A stretch of 64,000 bases of DNA from Aradus depressus (GCA_963662175.1 OY759223.1:8775249-8839248); one strand, 5' to 3'; shown: positions 10,647 to 21,617, counted from the first letter of the stretch. The notes: generated by a model not told the origin, from the sequence alone. Numbers and translations are program-made.

Positions 10647-10820
10647 GTGATGGGAGGCTGATGTTGACGGCATGCTCGGAGTGGCTTTGCTGATGACTGC
10701 AACCGCTGCACTTTCAGCTGCACTGTCTGTTGCTGAACACAATTGTGGAGGCACTTTGACTGCTGAGAAGGGCATCATTGCCACGCCAAACTTTCCGCAT
10801 CCCTTCCCTGTTCCTGCCAG
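10647..10820 (+). CDS. Exon 1 of a CUB-EGF secreted/membrane protein gene (start codon at 10672)
   Basis: The exon is bounded by an acceptor (gtgcag, ending 10646) and a donor (gtaatg from 10821). The coding part is 10672-10820, 49 codons plus two bases. The ATG at 10672 is chosen because it alone leads into a frame that continues through exons 2 and 3; the ATG at 10650 meets a stop after two further codons and the one at 10661 is in another frame. Residues 1-21 are a hydrophobic, Ala/Leu-rich signal peptide. Cys25 is followed by Gly-Gly and then a Pro-Asn-Phe-Pro motif (residues 39-42), the classic opening of a CUB domain. The stretch before the ATG is 5' UTR, so at least one upstream non-coding exon should exist. 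The family is extracellular, but I do not recognise the ortholog. The CUB assignment is firm and the gene identity is open. Confidence 0.85.
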
Positions 10821-10824
10821 GTAA

Positions 10825-11850
10825 TGAAAAAAAAAAAGAAATGATTCGATGAATCATCGACTTCCCCAGCACGAATTAATCAACTAAATTTTTGCCCTCC
10901 CTCTACACACCAATTGATGATTTTGGTTAAATCAACTCACAGGGACTTCTGATGCCTCATATTAAATATCGTGTCAATAAATTCATTCTGTCGGAAGTTA
11001 TTGTGTTCATCAGCATTTCATTAGGGGGTCGGAAAACACGAAATTCCTATTAGAATTTCTGATCTTGAAATTCTGACCGGTTATACTCGCATTACCCGCT
11101 ATACGCTTCGTATAGCTGGGAGGTAAAAGAAAAGAAATTGGGTGAAACTCCTACACTGCAGATGTACCGCAATTCTACAACACCGTCATGCATAATAGCA
11201 TTAAACCTATAATGAAGGGGATTTACTAAATTAGATAATTTATTCTCTCTTATTTTTGCCATATCGTCTTTTTCGGCAAACTTCAACCTATAGGATAAAG
11301 TACGAAAGACCAGAATATTTTTTTTTTTTAGTTATTATTTAAATATTTGTTTGTGAAATTTTTATACAGGCATCCAGTGTTGTGTATAGAAATCAGCCGA
11401 AGCGGAGGAGGGGATCACAGGGGTCTCAACTCAAAACCTAATTAACTCCCGATGTAATGAATGTATCTACATGAAATTTTGTATTTAAATTCCAAACCAC
11501 ATAAGGATAGTAGGTACCTAACAATTTTTCGCAAAGGGAAGAGGGTCTCTTTTTTTTTCTTCATTTTGATTATTTAACTGATTAAATGAGAATTTCAAAA
11601 CTCCTCATGGATGACATTTACTAATTTTCAGCGAATCCGGTCCAAGGGAAGGAGGGAACCAGAGAAGGGTGGCTCGACTAATAACTGCCGATGTAATGAA
11701 TATTTAATGTTTAATTAATGTAAACTTTATGAATATTTAATTTTAGCCTAAACGGCTGTTTGAATTTGGAGGGAGAGCGGAAACGTATTGATTAATTAGT
11801 GCTGGGAAGATACATAACCGGTGATATTTATTATGAAGATGGCTGATGTT
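10825..11850. repeat. HP repeat blocks in intron 1
   Basis: A hairpin-end copy lies at about 11098-11132 (gctatacgcttcgtatagc with eroded outer arms). Internal segments (cgatgtaatgaatgtatc, aggggctcaactc) are at 11390-11720. No exon is seen here. Confidence 0.6.
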
Positions 11851-11906
11851 TCACAGGTTGTAAAATAAAATATAGTCTGACCTTTCACAGAATTTTATTG
11901 ATATTT

Positions 11907-11942
11907 GCTAGCCGGCTTTTGAGGTTGCCCCATCACAGGCAG
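11907..11942 (-). ncRNA. Hammerhead-like motif, class c, degraded
   Basis: On the minus strand GGGGCAACCTC, AAA and AGCCGGCU are present, but CUGAUGA is changed to CTGTGAT and GAA to AAA. Confidence 0.4.
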
Positions 11943-12136
11943 TCTCATAAAATAATTTCGAAAATAACATAATTAAAATGTTTTAATAAATAAAAATTAA
12001 AAAAAAAAAAAGTGCATAAGAACTATTCAGAAACCTAACAACTTTAACAATTTAAAATTTCATGGATGGCGACAGATATCATATTCCTGCCCCATCCATG
12101 ACATTTTAAATTGTTAAAGTTGTTAGGTTTTTAGAT

Positions 12137-12300
12137 AGTTTTTTTTTTTTTTTTTAATATTTATTCTACAATCTGTACAAACAATAACAATAAGCAGAAG
12201 TGATGACTGAGATGACATGATAAAATGATAAGTAATACAATAAGCAAACATATACAAAAATAATAAACAGAATACATAATAAAATTTATTAAAACATTTT
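12137..12300 (-). mobile_element. LINE 3' UTR with poly(A)
   Basis: Read on the minus strand, a segment ending ttgtacagattgtagaataa is followed by A-rich tail (T run at 12139-12156). The acaatctgtacaaa...aagtagaagtg... block recurs at 37215-37270. Confidence 0.5.
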
Positions 12301-12324
12301 AATTGTGTATATAATTAATATCAG

Positions 12325-12360
12325 GCAAATGATGAGGGCAACCTCGAAAGCCGGCTAGCA
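12325..12360 (+). ncRNA. Hammerhead-like motif, class c, partly degraded
   Basis: GAGG-GCAA-CCTC stem II with GNRA loop, GAA, and perfect palindrome AGCCGGCT then A. The catalytic box reads CAAATGA instead of CUGAUGA. Confidence 0.5.
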
Positions 12361-12593
12361 AATATCCATAAAATCTGTGAGAGGTCAGACTATATTTCAT
12401 TTTACAACGTGTGAGGTAATATTTATCTTTATTTTCAAAGTTTTGTATCTTTATTTTTAAAGTTATTTATCTTCATTTTAGTTATTAGTTAATAATGATC
12501 CTTGGTTCCTTTCTGGGCCTCAACTAAATCACTAAGTTTGCAGAGATGCTCTTAGTTAAGTTGACCTCCATTGATGACGTGATTTCTTTGCAG

Positions 12594-12998
12594 ATGCCGT
12601 TGGCTGATCGACTCTTCAGGTCTGGATCACGACGCAGTGATTGTCGTCTATCTCACCCAGATGTACGTCTCCGCCGGCCTTGTCTTCACCGAGTATGACT
12701 ACTATGACGTCTGGGATGCCACACTTCAGCGAAACCCTCGCGTTGTCCTTCGTCTGACCGAAGAGAACTTCATCCAGAGTCGATGGCTTCTCACCCATAC
12801 TCGATTTTTTCTCATCGAATTGAAACTCGACCGTCTCGAAGGGAATCATCTTCGGGTTCTTGACGACCTACTCGACGTCTACGGATTTAACATCACGTAT
12901 GAGATGACCCCTTATGTTGAGGATCCAGTGAGGAACGACAGCTGTAGCGTCCTGGCCTGCTCTCTTGCGGGTCATTGCTACACTAGTCAGGATTTTAA
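12594..12998 (+). CDS. Exon 2 of the CUB-EGF gene (rest of CUB, start of EGF 1)
   Basis: The acceptor is ttgcag (to 12593) and the donor is gtaagt (from 12999). The exon begins with the third base of the codon split from exon 1 and ends with two bases of the next, so both junctions have the same phase. It encodes residues 51-184. Cys51 lies 26 residues after Cys25, the usual spacing of the first CUB disulfide; it is followed by Arg-Trp-Leu-Ile, a typical CUB strand. The second CUB cysteine pair is absent. The domain closes with a Gly-Phe-Asn-Ile-Thr-Tyr strand, then Cys167, Cys172 and Cys178 open an EGF module. The base composition is much more balanced than the flanking repeats and the frame is open throughout, supporting a functional exon. 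An N-linked glycosylation sequon (Asn-Ile-Thr) lies in the last CUB strand. Confidence 0.9.
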
Positions 12999-12999
12999 G

Positions 13000-14010
13000 T
13001 AAGTACTCATTCAGAGATTTTCAAAGTTGGTAATAGACTAGACTAATGATATCAGTCCTCTCCTGGTTGACTACGTTCTATTTCCCCAGCTGTACTGGAC
13101 ATGAATGTTTACAGTTACTTATATCCGAAGAACGGCGTGCTCACATTAAGAAAGCAGGTTACCTCTGAGCTACCGGACCCCTCTGAAGATTTATAATTAA
13201 ATTCAAAATCCCATTTCCAGATCGAGAGTAGCAACTCAAAATTGGCCGAAGGGAAGAGAGTAGCAGAAGGGGCTCAACTCAAAATCGGCCATAATAGCTT
13301 TCGATAGAATAAACGTATCGACACGAAATTTTATATTTGTGTCTAGAATTTTATTATCTATTGAAGTTCAGCCAAATCGGGGTGCTCCACTCAAAACTTC
13401 AATAACTACAGCTTTTATGAATGTATCGATTCTAAATTGAGTAATAACAATAGATTTATAGGCCAAAGAGATACAACTTAATCGATTAATTGTCTTGATT
13501 CACCGACGATTATTATCTTTATGAGAGTTTTGAGGAACCCCTAACTTTTGAACGTTACTACCCTCCAACAGTTTTATTTATAATGATAATTCGAGCTGGA
13601 GAAATACATTAGCGGTGATTCATTTCAATGAGGGTCAATAAAGAGCTGAGAATGGAAGGGTGGGGTCGGTAAAAGAGGTTTCAAAGTGGTCACTTTAAAG
13701 AGGGCTTCTTAAAGGGGGCGAAGAGGCCAAATAACAGTAAAAATATATAATGCATTCTTTATAGGTCCCATTAACCAACCGCTCATTTCAAAGTTAATCT
13801 AGCGGAATGGAAACGTTTCAACACGCTATCTAGCGAGCATTTAAAAACAAAATAAAAAAGTCGTCCGTGAATCACCGGCAATGTACTGCCCCAGAACGAA
13901 TTGTTCAATTCACTTTTGACTTACATAAGGACTCATTAATCCTCATACTACATTTTGTGTCGATAAATTCATTACATCGGCAGTTATTCGGGTTTTTTAC
14001 AATAATGAAA
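13000..14010. repeat. HP repeat blocks plus a SINE A fragment
   Basis: A reversed SINE A scrap lies at 13125-13190 (aacggcgtgctc ... tctgagctaccgg). The rest alternates HP segments, including gtccgtgaatcaccggcaat near 13862. Confidence 0.55.
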
Positions 14011-14011
14011 A

Positions 14012-14297
14012 TGTAACAGTTTCGACACCTGCAAGGAGATTCCATCAGTCCCACTCTGTTTAACTTTTTCCTGTTCGACATAGAAAATTTATTTAAAGAA
14101 AATGACTTCAGAGGAGTAAATATCGTGGCAAAAACGACATTATATTCCTAATGTATGCAGACGATTTGCAGAATAAACTTAATTATCTCAGCACTTACCT
14201 AAAAGAAAACTTACAAGAACTCACAAGACCCTTTCAACTGAATAATGTATATATCAGGAGATATATTTCCTAAAGGCTAATAAAGAATTGAATTGAA
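14012..14297 (+). mobile_element. LINE fragment with reverse-transcriptase YADD motif
   Basis: A frame (one indel near 14133) encodes Gly-Asp-Ser-Ile-Ser-Pro-Thr-Leu-Phe-Asn-Phe and then Leu-Met-Tyr-Ala-Asp-Asp-Leu, the RT palm motifs. The sequence then jumps to a 3' end, aaaggctaataaagaattga, identical in type to that at 63010-63040. It is an internally deleted relative of the LINE at 62330-63040. Confidence 0.8.
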
Positions 14298-14660
14298 CCC
14301 CCTCCCCTCAACCCCCCCCCCCCTTCCCTTCAGTTGATATCGCTGAAATTTGACAGGTTATGTCCTCTTTGGGTTTTGACTTCAAATATGAAATTTCATG
14401 TCGATACATTGATTACATCGGAAATTATTGGGATTAATGAGTTGAGCCCCTCTCTGATCCACCTCTCTTCTTTCTATTTCGCTGAAGATTGATGTGTCGT
14501 CCTTATATGAATTTTGAATTCACATATGAAATTTTGTTTTGTTACATTCATTACAACTGCAGTTATTAGAGTTTTTGAGTCAAGGCTCTCCCCTAACCCC
14601 CCTCCCCTTAGGCCGATTTGGCTGAAAGTCGATAGGTGTTGTCTTCATTAAGTTTTGATA
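14298..14660. repeat. HP repeat block
   Basis: It contains ttcagttgatatcgctgaaattt, tcgatacattgattacatcgg and ggccgatttggctgaaag segments. Confidence 0.6.
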
Positions 14661-15090
14661 GTATATTGTAATGGTTGGATTACCTTTAAGTTGGACGCAA
14701 TTAAAATCACTTTCGTAATTTTAAAATTATTTAATCTAATTGGACAAACGTCTCTTATCTCAGGGTCGATAGTAATTTTCTATTAATAGGGTTCTTTGAA
14801 GGGGCGGATAATAAACAAGAAACAGATAGAAGCGAGTAATTATAATTTTTTATAACGATTCACATTTAAAAATTTTACATAAAAAACTTATAAAAATATG
14901 AGTTGCGAGATTCATAAATTATTGTTAAAATTATCACTTATTGTCCATTATCGCGAATTCACTTTATTTTAACATACGGGTTAGATACATTTAGAATTTA
15001 AAATTGATTTTAGGCATGTAGATATTTATACAGTGTTAGTAGAGAAAGTTGGATGGTACTCAACCAAACGTGATGTTCAAAGAAATCTCT
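14661..15090. other. Unassigned AT-rich DNA
   Basis: I see no gene, tandem repeat or recognised element here. Confidence 0.4.
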
Positions 15091-15094
15091 TAGG

Positions 15095-15535
15095 GGTAGT
15101 TCACAAAAGGTATATCTGTGTCCATGCGGTGTTGAATCCAGTTATATCGTCTCCATCGAGCATCTCAGCTATCATGTAAATGCTGCCTCCATACAATGAG
15201 ATATTGTATCACCTCTCCTCTTCTAAGATACTGCACTACTGTAACATTATATACCAAAAAATGAATTTTGCTGTATAGCAAAAAGCAGGTGGTCAACACC
15301 TGGAGTCCAAATCTCCACCTGACAGGTTGAAATTTCCAAAGAGACTCACTCGTCGCAATTTTCAGCCGCTATCCCCTCTTCTGTCTTCTTATCATTGCCA
15401 CCTATATTCTTTTTATATTATTTGATGCCTGTCTTTTTATTTGTTAAGATTTATTTATTTATTTTAATAAGTGTAATTATTTTAATGCTATTATTTCCAT
15501 CATATGAGAAAATTTCTAAATAAAAATGTATAATT
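15095..15535 (+). mobile_element. Possible LINE 3' end relic
   Basis: A short frame near 15118 (Cys-Pro-Cys-Gly-Val-Glu ... Ile-Glu-His-Leu) resembles a LINE C-terminal zinc knuckle. It is followed by T-rich 3' sequence and an aaataaaaatg end. Confidence 0.35.
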
Positions 15536-15788
15536 TTTCTGCCGTCAGTCGATATGTGATTGATTACAAATAAATCGATACTTTTATTATCATTAACATA
15601 ATGTCTTTTCAGACCCCCCCTCTTTTTCTATACAAATAATCCATGAGACTGTTATTCGAACTGCCACAATATATACATAATGTCAATACATGTATTCTAT
15701 TGGGAGTTATCGTGTTCACAGACCCACAGACTTACAGAATTATTTTTTTTTTCATTTTTTGACTTACAATAGTCCCGGTTTCCATTTT

Positions 15789-15828
15789 ATTGTATCGGTT
15801 TCGACTTGCGCCATCGTCAGCAACAAGT
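15789..15828 (-). ncRNA. Hammerhead-like motif, class a
   Basis: On the minus strand: GUUG, CUGACGA, extra U, GGC-GCAA-GUC (stem II with GNRA loop), GAA, ACCGAU (palindrome with one change), A, then CAAU. GUUG and CAAU pair as stem I. Confidence 0.6.
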
Positions 15829-15839
15829 TCAACAGTAAC

Positions 15840-16245
15840 ATTTAAGTTTGCATGGTTGATATATTTATACAATTCTTCCCTCCATTTTTACTTTCCTATA
15901 ACCTAATAGTATAAGGAGTATTGTAATCGTGCGAAAATCCGAGTTCGTGGTTTCAATTTGAAATTAGGAGTGGAAGAGGTAATATATGCTAGCTTAGATT
16001 TGGTTAGATTTTTGCCAAAATTGGTCGAAAATTGAGAACACTTTATTCTGAAGCCTATGTACAATTTACAAGATGGAGTTTATGATCTAATTAAAAAATT
16101 TCTATAAGAACCTTTTTTTTTTGTATAAATCTTTCGAGAAAATTAAATGAGAATGTATCAATGTACCTAGTTTAGGACATGGTCGAAAATTCTGCCACTG
16201 AGAATTTATTTTAAAAATATGATTTAAAGAGGTTAGTTAGTTCGC
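15840..16245. other. Diverged HP-like DNA, unassigned
   Basis: 15900-15960 resembles a diverged hairpin-end flank (ggagtattgtaatcgtgcgaaaat). Nothing else is recognised. Confidence 0.35.
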
Positions 16246-16411
16246 TATTGTGACTCATGTCCGGATTTTAATTAGAATACTACTAGAGAGCTGTTTCGTC
16301 GCTCTGGTGGACATGAGTCCCGATTCTACTAAGGGAACCCTAAATTTAGTCTATCCAGGTTTGTTTACGTTTTTAACGAGTTTTTGACATTGTACTGGTT
16401 TTGGTTCATAA
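16246..16411 (-). mobile_element. SINE A, left part, split by a MITE
   Basis: It contains tgactcatgtccgg ... gagctgtttcgtcgctctgg ... ggttttggttcata; the SINE resumes at 16651 with atcgctcaac. Confidence 0.75.
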
Positions 16412-16650
16412 GTAGGGTAAATTGGTCAAGGGCCAAGAGGCTTCTGGAAACCCCCCTGTGGTTATCTGTGTCAGGTTATGATACTAAAATCCCAGCACTC
16501 TTTGCCCCCCCCCCCCCCCCTAGCAATCTGTGAATAGCGGTTAAAGATGCCTGAGATGTGCTTAAGGATAGATTCAGGTAACATAACCTGACACGGATAA
16601 CCACAAAGGTTGCCACCCCCACTGACCCAGTGCAGGGCTATTTACCCTAC
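16412..16650. mobile_element. Foldback MITE with long internal palindromes
   Basis: The ends are inverted (GTAGGGTAAAT at 16412; ATTTACCCTAC at the right). A longer inner inverted repeat pairs gtggttatctgtgtcaggtt (about 16460) with its complement near 16580. The flanks show cataa / tataa. A C run lies at 16506-16521. There is no coding capacity. Confidence 0.75.
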
Positions 16651-16735
16651 TATAATCGCTCAACTTCCCGTTCGAAGGACGGCGTGCTCTAGGTTTTCGA
16701 AACACGCCACCTCTGAACTTCCAGCAGCCTCAATT
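16651..16735 (-). mobile_element. SINE A, right part of split copy
   Basis: It contains gttcgaaggacggcgtgctc and a degraded B box (ttttcgaaacacg). Confidence 0.7.
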
Positions 16736-17840
16736 TAATGAGGTTGCTGATTTAGAATGGGACGGCTCTAATTGTGAAACACAATTTTCTCAAGTCATTG
16801 TTGTACTATTTAATACATACTTAATGGCTTTAAGTGAGGCTCATGATTAAAGTTAAACGAAGTAGAAAATATAATGTACTTAATTCAGACCATCAGGCTT
16901 TACAAAGAGGAGTGGTGTACTTCAGTTCTAGCCCTTATTGTCAATTAACATGCATTAAATACTTTCATCCCTTAAGTTGGCCTCAACAATTCTATTACTT
17001 CCCCAGCAACGTATACAGTATCAGTATAAGGGAAAGTTATTGAATATCATGCTTTCTGACCTCTAAATTCCAAATATGAAGTAAAAAATGTCGTCGGTGG
17101 ATCACCGGCAATGTACTTCCCCGAATTAATCAATTAACTTTTCGCTCCCACTCCAAAACCAGTCGACCGTTTGCGCTAATATTCAACAGTTGACTAACAC
17201 AAGGGCTCCTAAATCCTCATACTAAATTTTTTTGCCGATTAATTCATTACGTCGGCAGTTATTAGGGTTTTCGATTTAAGCCCTCTTCCCTTCAGCCGAT
17301 ATCGCTGAAATTTGACAGGCTATGTCTTCATTGGGTTTTGACTTCAAATATAAAATTTCATGTCGATGAGGGTGTGATAATTTTATTGATTAAATAAATA
17401 AATATTGTTTGATTACACACTTTTCACTCTCCAGGTCATTTGAAATTTGACCATCGATGTTTCTTATCATCCGATGTTTTGATACTATCGGTGATGCACT
17501 TTGATGTTAAATTCAATGGAAAACATATATGGTTCCCTACAATAACATATATCCCTACAATAAACCTATTGATTGGTCTGTGTTTGACCTAGTAAAAGTA
17601 CACCCCACTTAAAATTGTATTTTTAAAAATATACCCAGAGAATGGTGCAATAATTCGGACTATTTGTTAATTTTATATGCGCCCCCTCCACAAAAAGGTC
17701 TCGGTAAATTTAATTATGTTGGTATGGGTGAGCTTATGAGATTATAAAACAGTAGGGATATTGGAACATTGGAGGTTTGTTAGCTCCAACTTGTGGCTAT
17801 CCTATTCAGCCATCTTGCTTTCCATGCTAGTCAAAGTTGG
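16736..17840. repeat. HP repeat at 16995-17370, flanked by unassigned DNA
   Basis: 16995-17040 is a diverged hairpin end. 17090-17130 contains gtcggtggatcaccggcaat. 17370-17840 has no recognised content. Confidence 0.5.
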
Positions 17841-17844
17841 AAAA

Positions 17845-18055
17845 AATTAGTTGTCAATGGTAGAGTGATCTGGCGACTTTCTAGCATCATTTCCGGTTCG
17901 AATCCCATAGACCACCGATAGCCACGGGTTGGTCGTCCGGTGGTCGCCCCCAGTCCACCTCAGCCTCACTAATGCACTGCTCAGGTGATGTTGCACTAAT
18001 GCACTTTGTCAATGTGCTCTATGGGAGAGCAAAAACTTAGTTGACTACAAATAAG
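17845..18055 (+). mobile_element. Possible second tRNA-derived SINE-like unit
   Basis: A B-box-like ccggttcgaatcccatag occurs at 17893 after a weak A-box-like head, followed by a short repeat of taatgcact units and a TGTTG-rich body. I see no second copy, so it stays tentative. Confidence 0.3.
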
Positions 18056-18098
18056 ATGACTTTTCTACTTCCCCAGGTATAAGTATAGGGAAGTTTAT

Positions 18099-18350
18099 GA
18101 GGACGCCGGTAGCTCAAGGGTTTGAAATCCGGCCGAGGCCCTTAGGGTTTTTTTATCTTCAAAGTGGAATATACGAGCACGCCGTCCTTTGGATGGAATG
18201 TTAAGCGATACTCCTGAGCCTGTATAATGTCAAAAACTAAAAATTTGGGACTCTCACAGTAGAGTCGGACCATGTCCACCAGAGTGACGAAAGAGCGCTC
18301 TGGAAGTAGGCGATATGACATCGCCAGGACATGAGTCATAATAACGAACT
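18099..18350 (+). mobile_element. SINE A, internally deleted copy
   Basis: The head gccggtagctcaag is present, much of the B box region is missing, and the body (gagcacgccgtcc ... gacgaaagagcgctctgg) is intact to the tail. Confidence 0.88.
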
Positions 18351-18512
18351 AAGAAAAATTACCACCCTCTTTTCTGATACCCCCTTCCGCTTCCCTTAGG
18401 TCGATTTCATTGAAAATTAACGGGTGTTATTGGTAGGGTTTTGTATTCACATATGAAATTTTGTTTCAAAATGTTTTTCTCTTTCTCTGATTTGGCTGAA
18501 AATCTCTATATA

Positions 18513-19181
18513 CAGTAGAACCTCTATAAGTCGAATATCAAGGGAGACGCCAAAAAATTCGAGTTATAGAGTTTTCGACTTATGGAGAATTTCGACTTGG
18601 ATTTTGATTCGACTTGTAGAGGTTAGGATTCATTCTAACTAATTTTGAGTTAGAGAAGTGAAATAAATAAAAATTCAAGTTACAGAGGTAACAAACATAT
18701 TTATATTGATTATAAATCAACATTATTTCAAAACATCCTTAAAAGTATATGTAGGTATTAAAAAAAGTCAGTAATTTTTTTTTTTGCTTTAGGTAATTGG
18801 TAATCCAATTTATTGTACACTCACTCCTAAATTGTTTTCTAAGAAACAATGGTGTACATTGTCGGCAAATTCTTAAAGTCGGTAACTTATTTTTCTTCGA
18901 GCTATAGAGGTAATAAGTTTCAAATAATCGAGTTGTAAAGGTTGTAAAATAAAACATTGCTATGTTCGAGATACAGAGAGAGGTCCAATTTATTTTTTCG
19001 AGTTATAGAGGGAAAATATGTACCAAAATGGCTTGTAGGGACTCACTGATTATTTCGACTAATAGAGGGTTGAGATTTCGAGTAATGGAGGTTTTGAGGC
19101 TTGAAGGGAAAAAAACAAAACTTTTTTTCGAGTTTTGGAGGTTTTCGACTTATCGAGGTACGACTTAAAGAGGTTCTACTG
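18513..19181. mobile_element. pogo/Tigger-type non-autonomous element
   Basis: The ends are CAGTAGAACCTCTATAAGTCG at the left (21 bp matching with few changes at the right in reverse), flanked by TA on both sides. Internally it has many copies of a cgagttatagag motif. It is 669 bp with no transposase frame. CAGTA plus TA duplication is typical of the pogo/Tigger branch of Tc1/mariner. Confidence 0.85.
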
Positions 19182-19659
19182 TATATATATACCTTGGAGA
19201 GCCGACTGGAACCGAACTCACAACTCTGCAGTTGACAAGCAAGCGAATTCCTTGCTATGAAACGAATTAACTGATTGGACCTAAACTGCTTACATGCCTA
19301 ACCAATTTTTTAATTGAACTTGTTAATATACAAATAGAAATGTATTTTTTAAATTGAATCGATTAACCAAAGTGTGTGAAGAGAGGGCTGTATTGAAACT
19401 CGTTTTATCTCTCAAATGTCACCTCCTCTCTGATTGGCAAACGTGATAATTTGCTTTGATATGGCTGGATGTTTGGAATGAAAAAAAAATTCATCAATCA
19501 CACAGCTTTACAACGTTGTTCCTGATAAATCAAAATACAATTGACAACAGGACTTTCTTATACATTCAAGTTATTGATCATTCTTCCCCTTCACTCTCTC
19601 TCTCTCTTTCTCAAATTAATTTCAAACTGGCATTTATTTGTTTCATTATAATTAGTTGT
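19182..19659. other. Unassigned
   Basis: A CT microsatellite-like run occurs near 19588-19612. No gene is recognised; the 98-codon frame at 19456 runs into a SINE and is not a real gene. Confidence 0.4.
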
Positions 19660-19815
19660 TATGTCTCATGCCAGGGCTTTCATATCATTTACTACCAGGA
19701 CGTTTTTTTTCGTCGCTCTTGTGGACATGAGCTCGACTACCGTGGATCCTAAATTTTGCCTACCTTGGTTTATTCACCTAGGGTAGGGGTCTTTAACGAA
19801 TGTATGACATTGTTT
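19660..19815 (-). mobile_element. SINE A, partial copy
   Basis: The tail and central body are recognisable (tcatgccagggcttt ... gtcgctcttgtggacatgag ... aggggtctttaacga). The tRNA-like head is missing. Confidence 0.8.
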
Positions 19816-19991
19816 AGACTCATTTAGATCTAAAATTTGGCTGAAATTCGTTCTTTGGGAGAGTTTATTCTGTTTTGTCATGAGGTACCTCGAACATTGA
19901 AACTGTGGCATCTTGAGATCGAGTTTCCATTGTAATACTGAATGTAAGCCATCTGACACCAAGCGTCTTCCAAGTCTTAAGAACAATTCTG

Positions 19992-20527
19992 TGGCTGCCC
20001 GGAAAAACGAGGTAACTGCAAAATTTAACTTGTACTTTCATATTCCACAATCACTTTCCATAATAATTATGGAAAATTAATTAATTATTAATTACTTATT
20101 TTAAAGTTATGACACATCAACAAAATGCGTTTTCAGACTAAAATTCGGGTAAAAGAAGGTAACTGAAGAAAAAACAGAAAAAGTGATGTATGTGAGCCAT
20201 ATATACAAAAGAAACAGTCCTGACCTAGTGACCGATGTTAGCTAAAAAGAACATAAACTTGATTCTGATGAAATTTTGCATTTATGAAATATAAATGCGT
20301 GTAAAAAAAAAAAAGTCAAAATATAAGTTTCTCATTAGGGTACTGTGTTAATCGAGATATTTACTGCTCCTAATTTTGTCTTGTACATACGAACATACAA
20401 CCCAAGTAAAAAAAAATCGATTATTTCTTATTCAGATTTTCAGACATTGATTTTCAAATTTTCAATTGCCGATTTCTCGAAAATTTGGAAAATGCAGTTA
20501 CCTCGTTTTTCCGGACAACCACACAAT
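19992..20527. mobile_element. Inverted-repeat element of unknown superfamily
   Basis: The ends match in reverse for about 28 bp around ccggaaaaacgaggtaactg, with flanks sharing caatt. The inside is AT-rich without a transposase. It could be a non-autonomous DNA transposon. Confidence 0.6.
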
Positions 20528-20579
20528 TGTCGAGGCACCTCTATATTTCTAATCTCACCCCCATATTGACCTAAAATTC

Positions 20580-20830
20580 ATTTTGTTAGCAACGTCATGA
20601 AGTCCCGTTTCCTAATCTTTCATTTTAAACTTTTCTACCATGAAAATCTTTTTGTCCAATCTCTGTCCTCCCTTTCTCATCCCAACAACCCTCCCCGAAG
20701 ACTGAGGGGGTCCTGGCGGTGAGACCTGTTAGGCACTATTAGGGAGTGCCGGAACTGCCCAGTTTCTCCCCTCATGTCTTCACATTAAGCTCTCGGTCAG
20801 ACGGTTCAAAATATTATTATTCAGCCTCCT
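20580..20830 (+). mobile_element. LINE 3' UTR fragment (same family as 53760-55238)
   Basis: The ctctgtcc...tctcatcccaacaacc segment, gcggt...gacctgttag and gtttctcccctcatg match the reverse of 53940-54090, the 3' UTR of the RNase H-encoding LINE. Confidence 0.65.
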
Positions 20831-21310
20831 TAATCCGTCCCATCTAGGACCCTAGGAGTGTTCATAGACAGATAGAAAATTTGTTTTTCTTTCTAAAATT
20901 CAAGGGGTCGGAAGACATGAAATTCCGGTGGAAACCCAACGTCGAATTTCCGAGAGATTACATACCTTCCCATCTATTTCGCTTCGTATATGTAGAAAAA
21001 AAAAAAATAAAAAAATAAAAATCGTCTCTTCAACACATTATGCGCTTATGTTGGAATGAATGCCAGAGCTTTTACCAAATATTAAAGTCTCTTAAATCCA
21101 CCAATGATACCGTATATATGAGATTATTTTTTTCACTTGTCAGGGCTTTTTAAAATATTTCAAACCCCTTTTTTTTATCTCAGTTGTAGGAAGTGTTCTA
21201 AACAGTTAATTCGATATTGAGTTTTCCAACACTTCTGAATCCGATTATACAGCATGTTATCACCCGATAGTTATTGTCCCAAGGTCATATTAGATAAAGA
21301 CTGGTAGGTA
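20831..21310. repeat. HP repeat remains, then unassigned AT-rich DNA
   Basis: 20895-21000 holds HP segments (ggggtcggaagacatgaaat, cgcttcgtatatg). 21000-21310 is unassigned. Confidence 0.45.
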
Positions 21311-21319
21311 GAAAGACCC

Positions 21320-21480
21320 CTATCGGAGGGCTACTAAGAATGGACTGACACTGAACGCTGACAAGACTAAAGTCATTGCAATAGGAAACCGTTGGCTACT
21401 CAACTCCCTTACAGACTTACCTCCTTTAAGACTACGTGACTCCGTTTTTGAATACTGCACCTTGGACTGATCCTTGACCA
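21320..21480 (+). mobile_element. LINE reverse transcriptase fragment
   Basis: The frame reads Asn-Gly-Leu-Thr-Leu-Asn-Ala-Asp-Lys-Thr-Lys-Val-Ile-Ala-Ile-Gly. This is the conserved RT block after the YADD box in Jockey/I-type LINEs. It continues with Leu-Arg-Asp-Ser-Val-Phe-Glu-Tyr-Cys before being broken. Confidence 0.7.
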
Positions 21481-21617
21481 AATATTAATAATTTAAATCT
21501 ATGTATTTTTATACATTGTACGGTAAGTAAAATAATGACAACTTCCAATATCGATCACTAATTTTAATTTTTGGGACTTTAACTCTGTTTCCTTTTTCGC
21601 CTATTAACTACATATAA

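Larger units (their letters stand above)
11855..12412. mobile_element. Head-to-head pair of Penelope-like class c repeats
   Basis: The left edge (acaggttgtaaaataaaata, then tatttgctagccggctt) and right edge (ggctagcaaatatccataaa ... ttttacaacgtgtgagg) are inverted copies. An inner inverted repeat is centred near 12085. A LINE 3' end with T/A tail (12137-12300) separates the right arm from its hammerhead remnant. Confidence 0.75.

Noticed and set aside
12616..12849. Minus-strand ORF of 77 codons
   Set aside because: It is the antisense shadow of CUB-EGF exon 2, which has splice sites and domain continuity on the plus strand.
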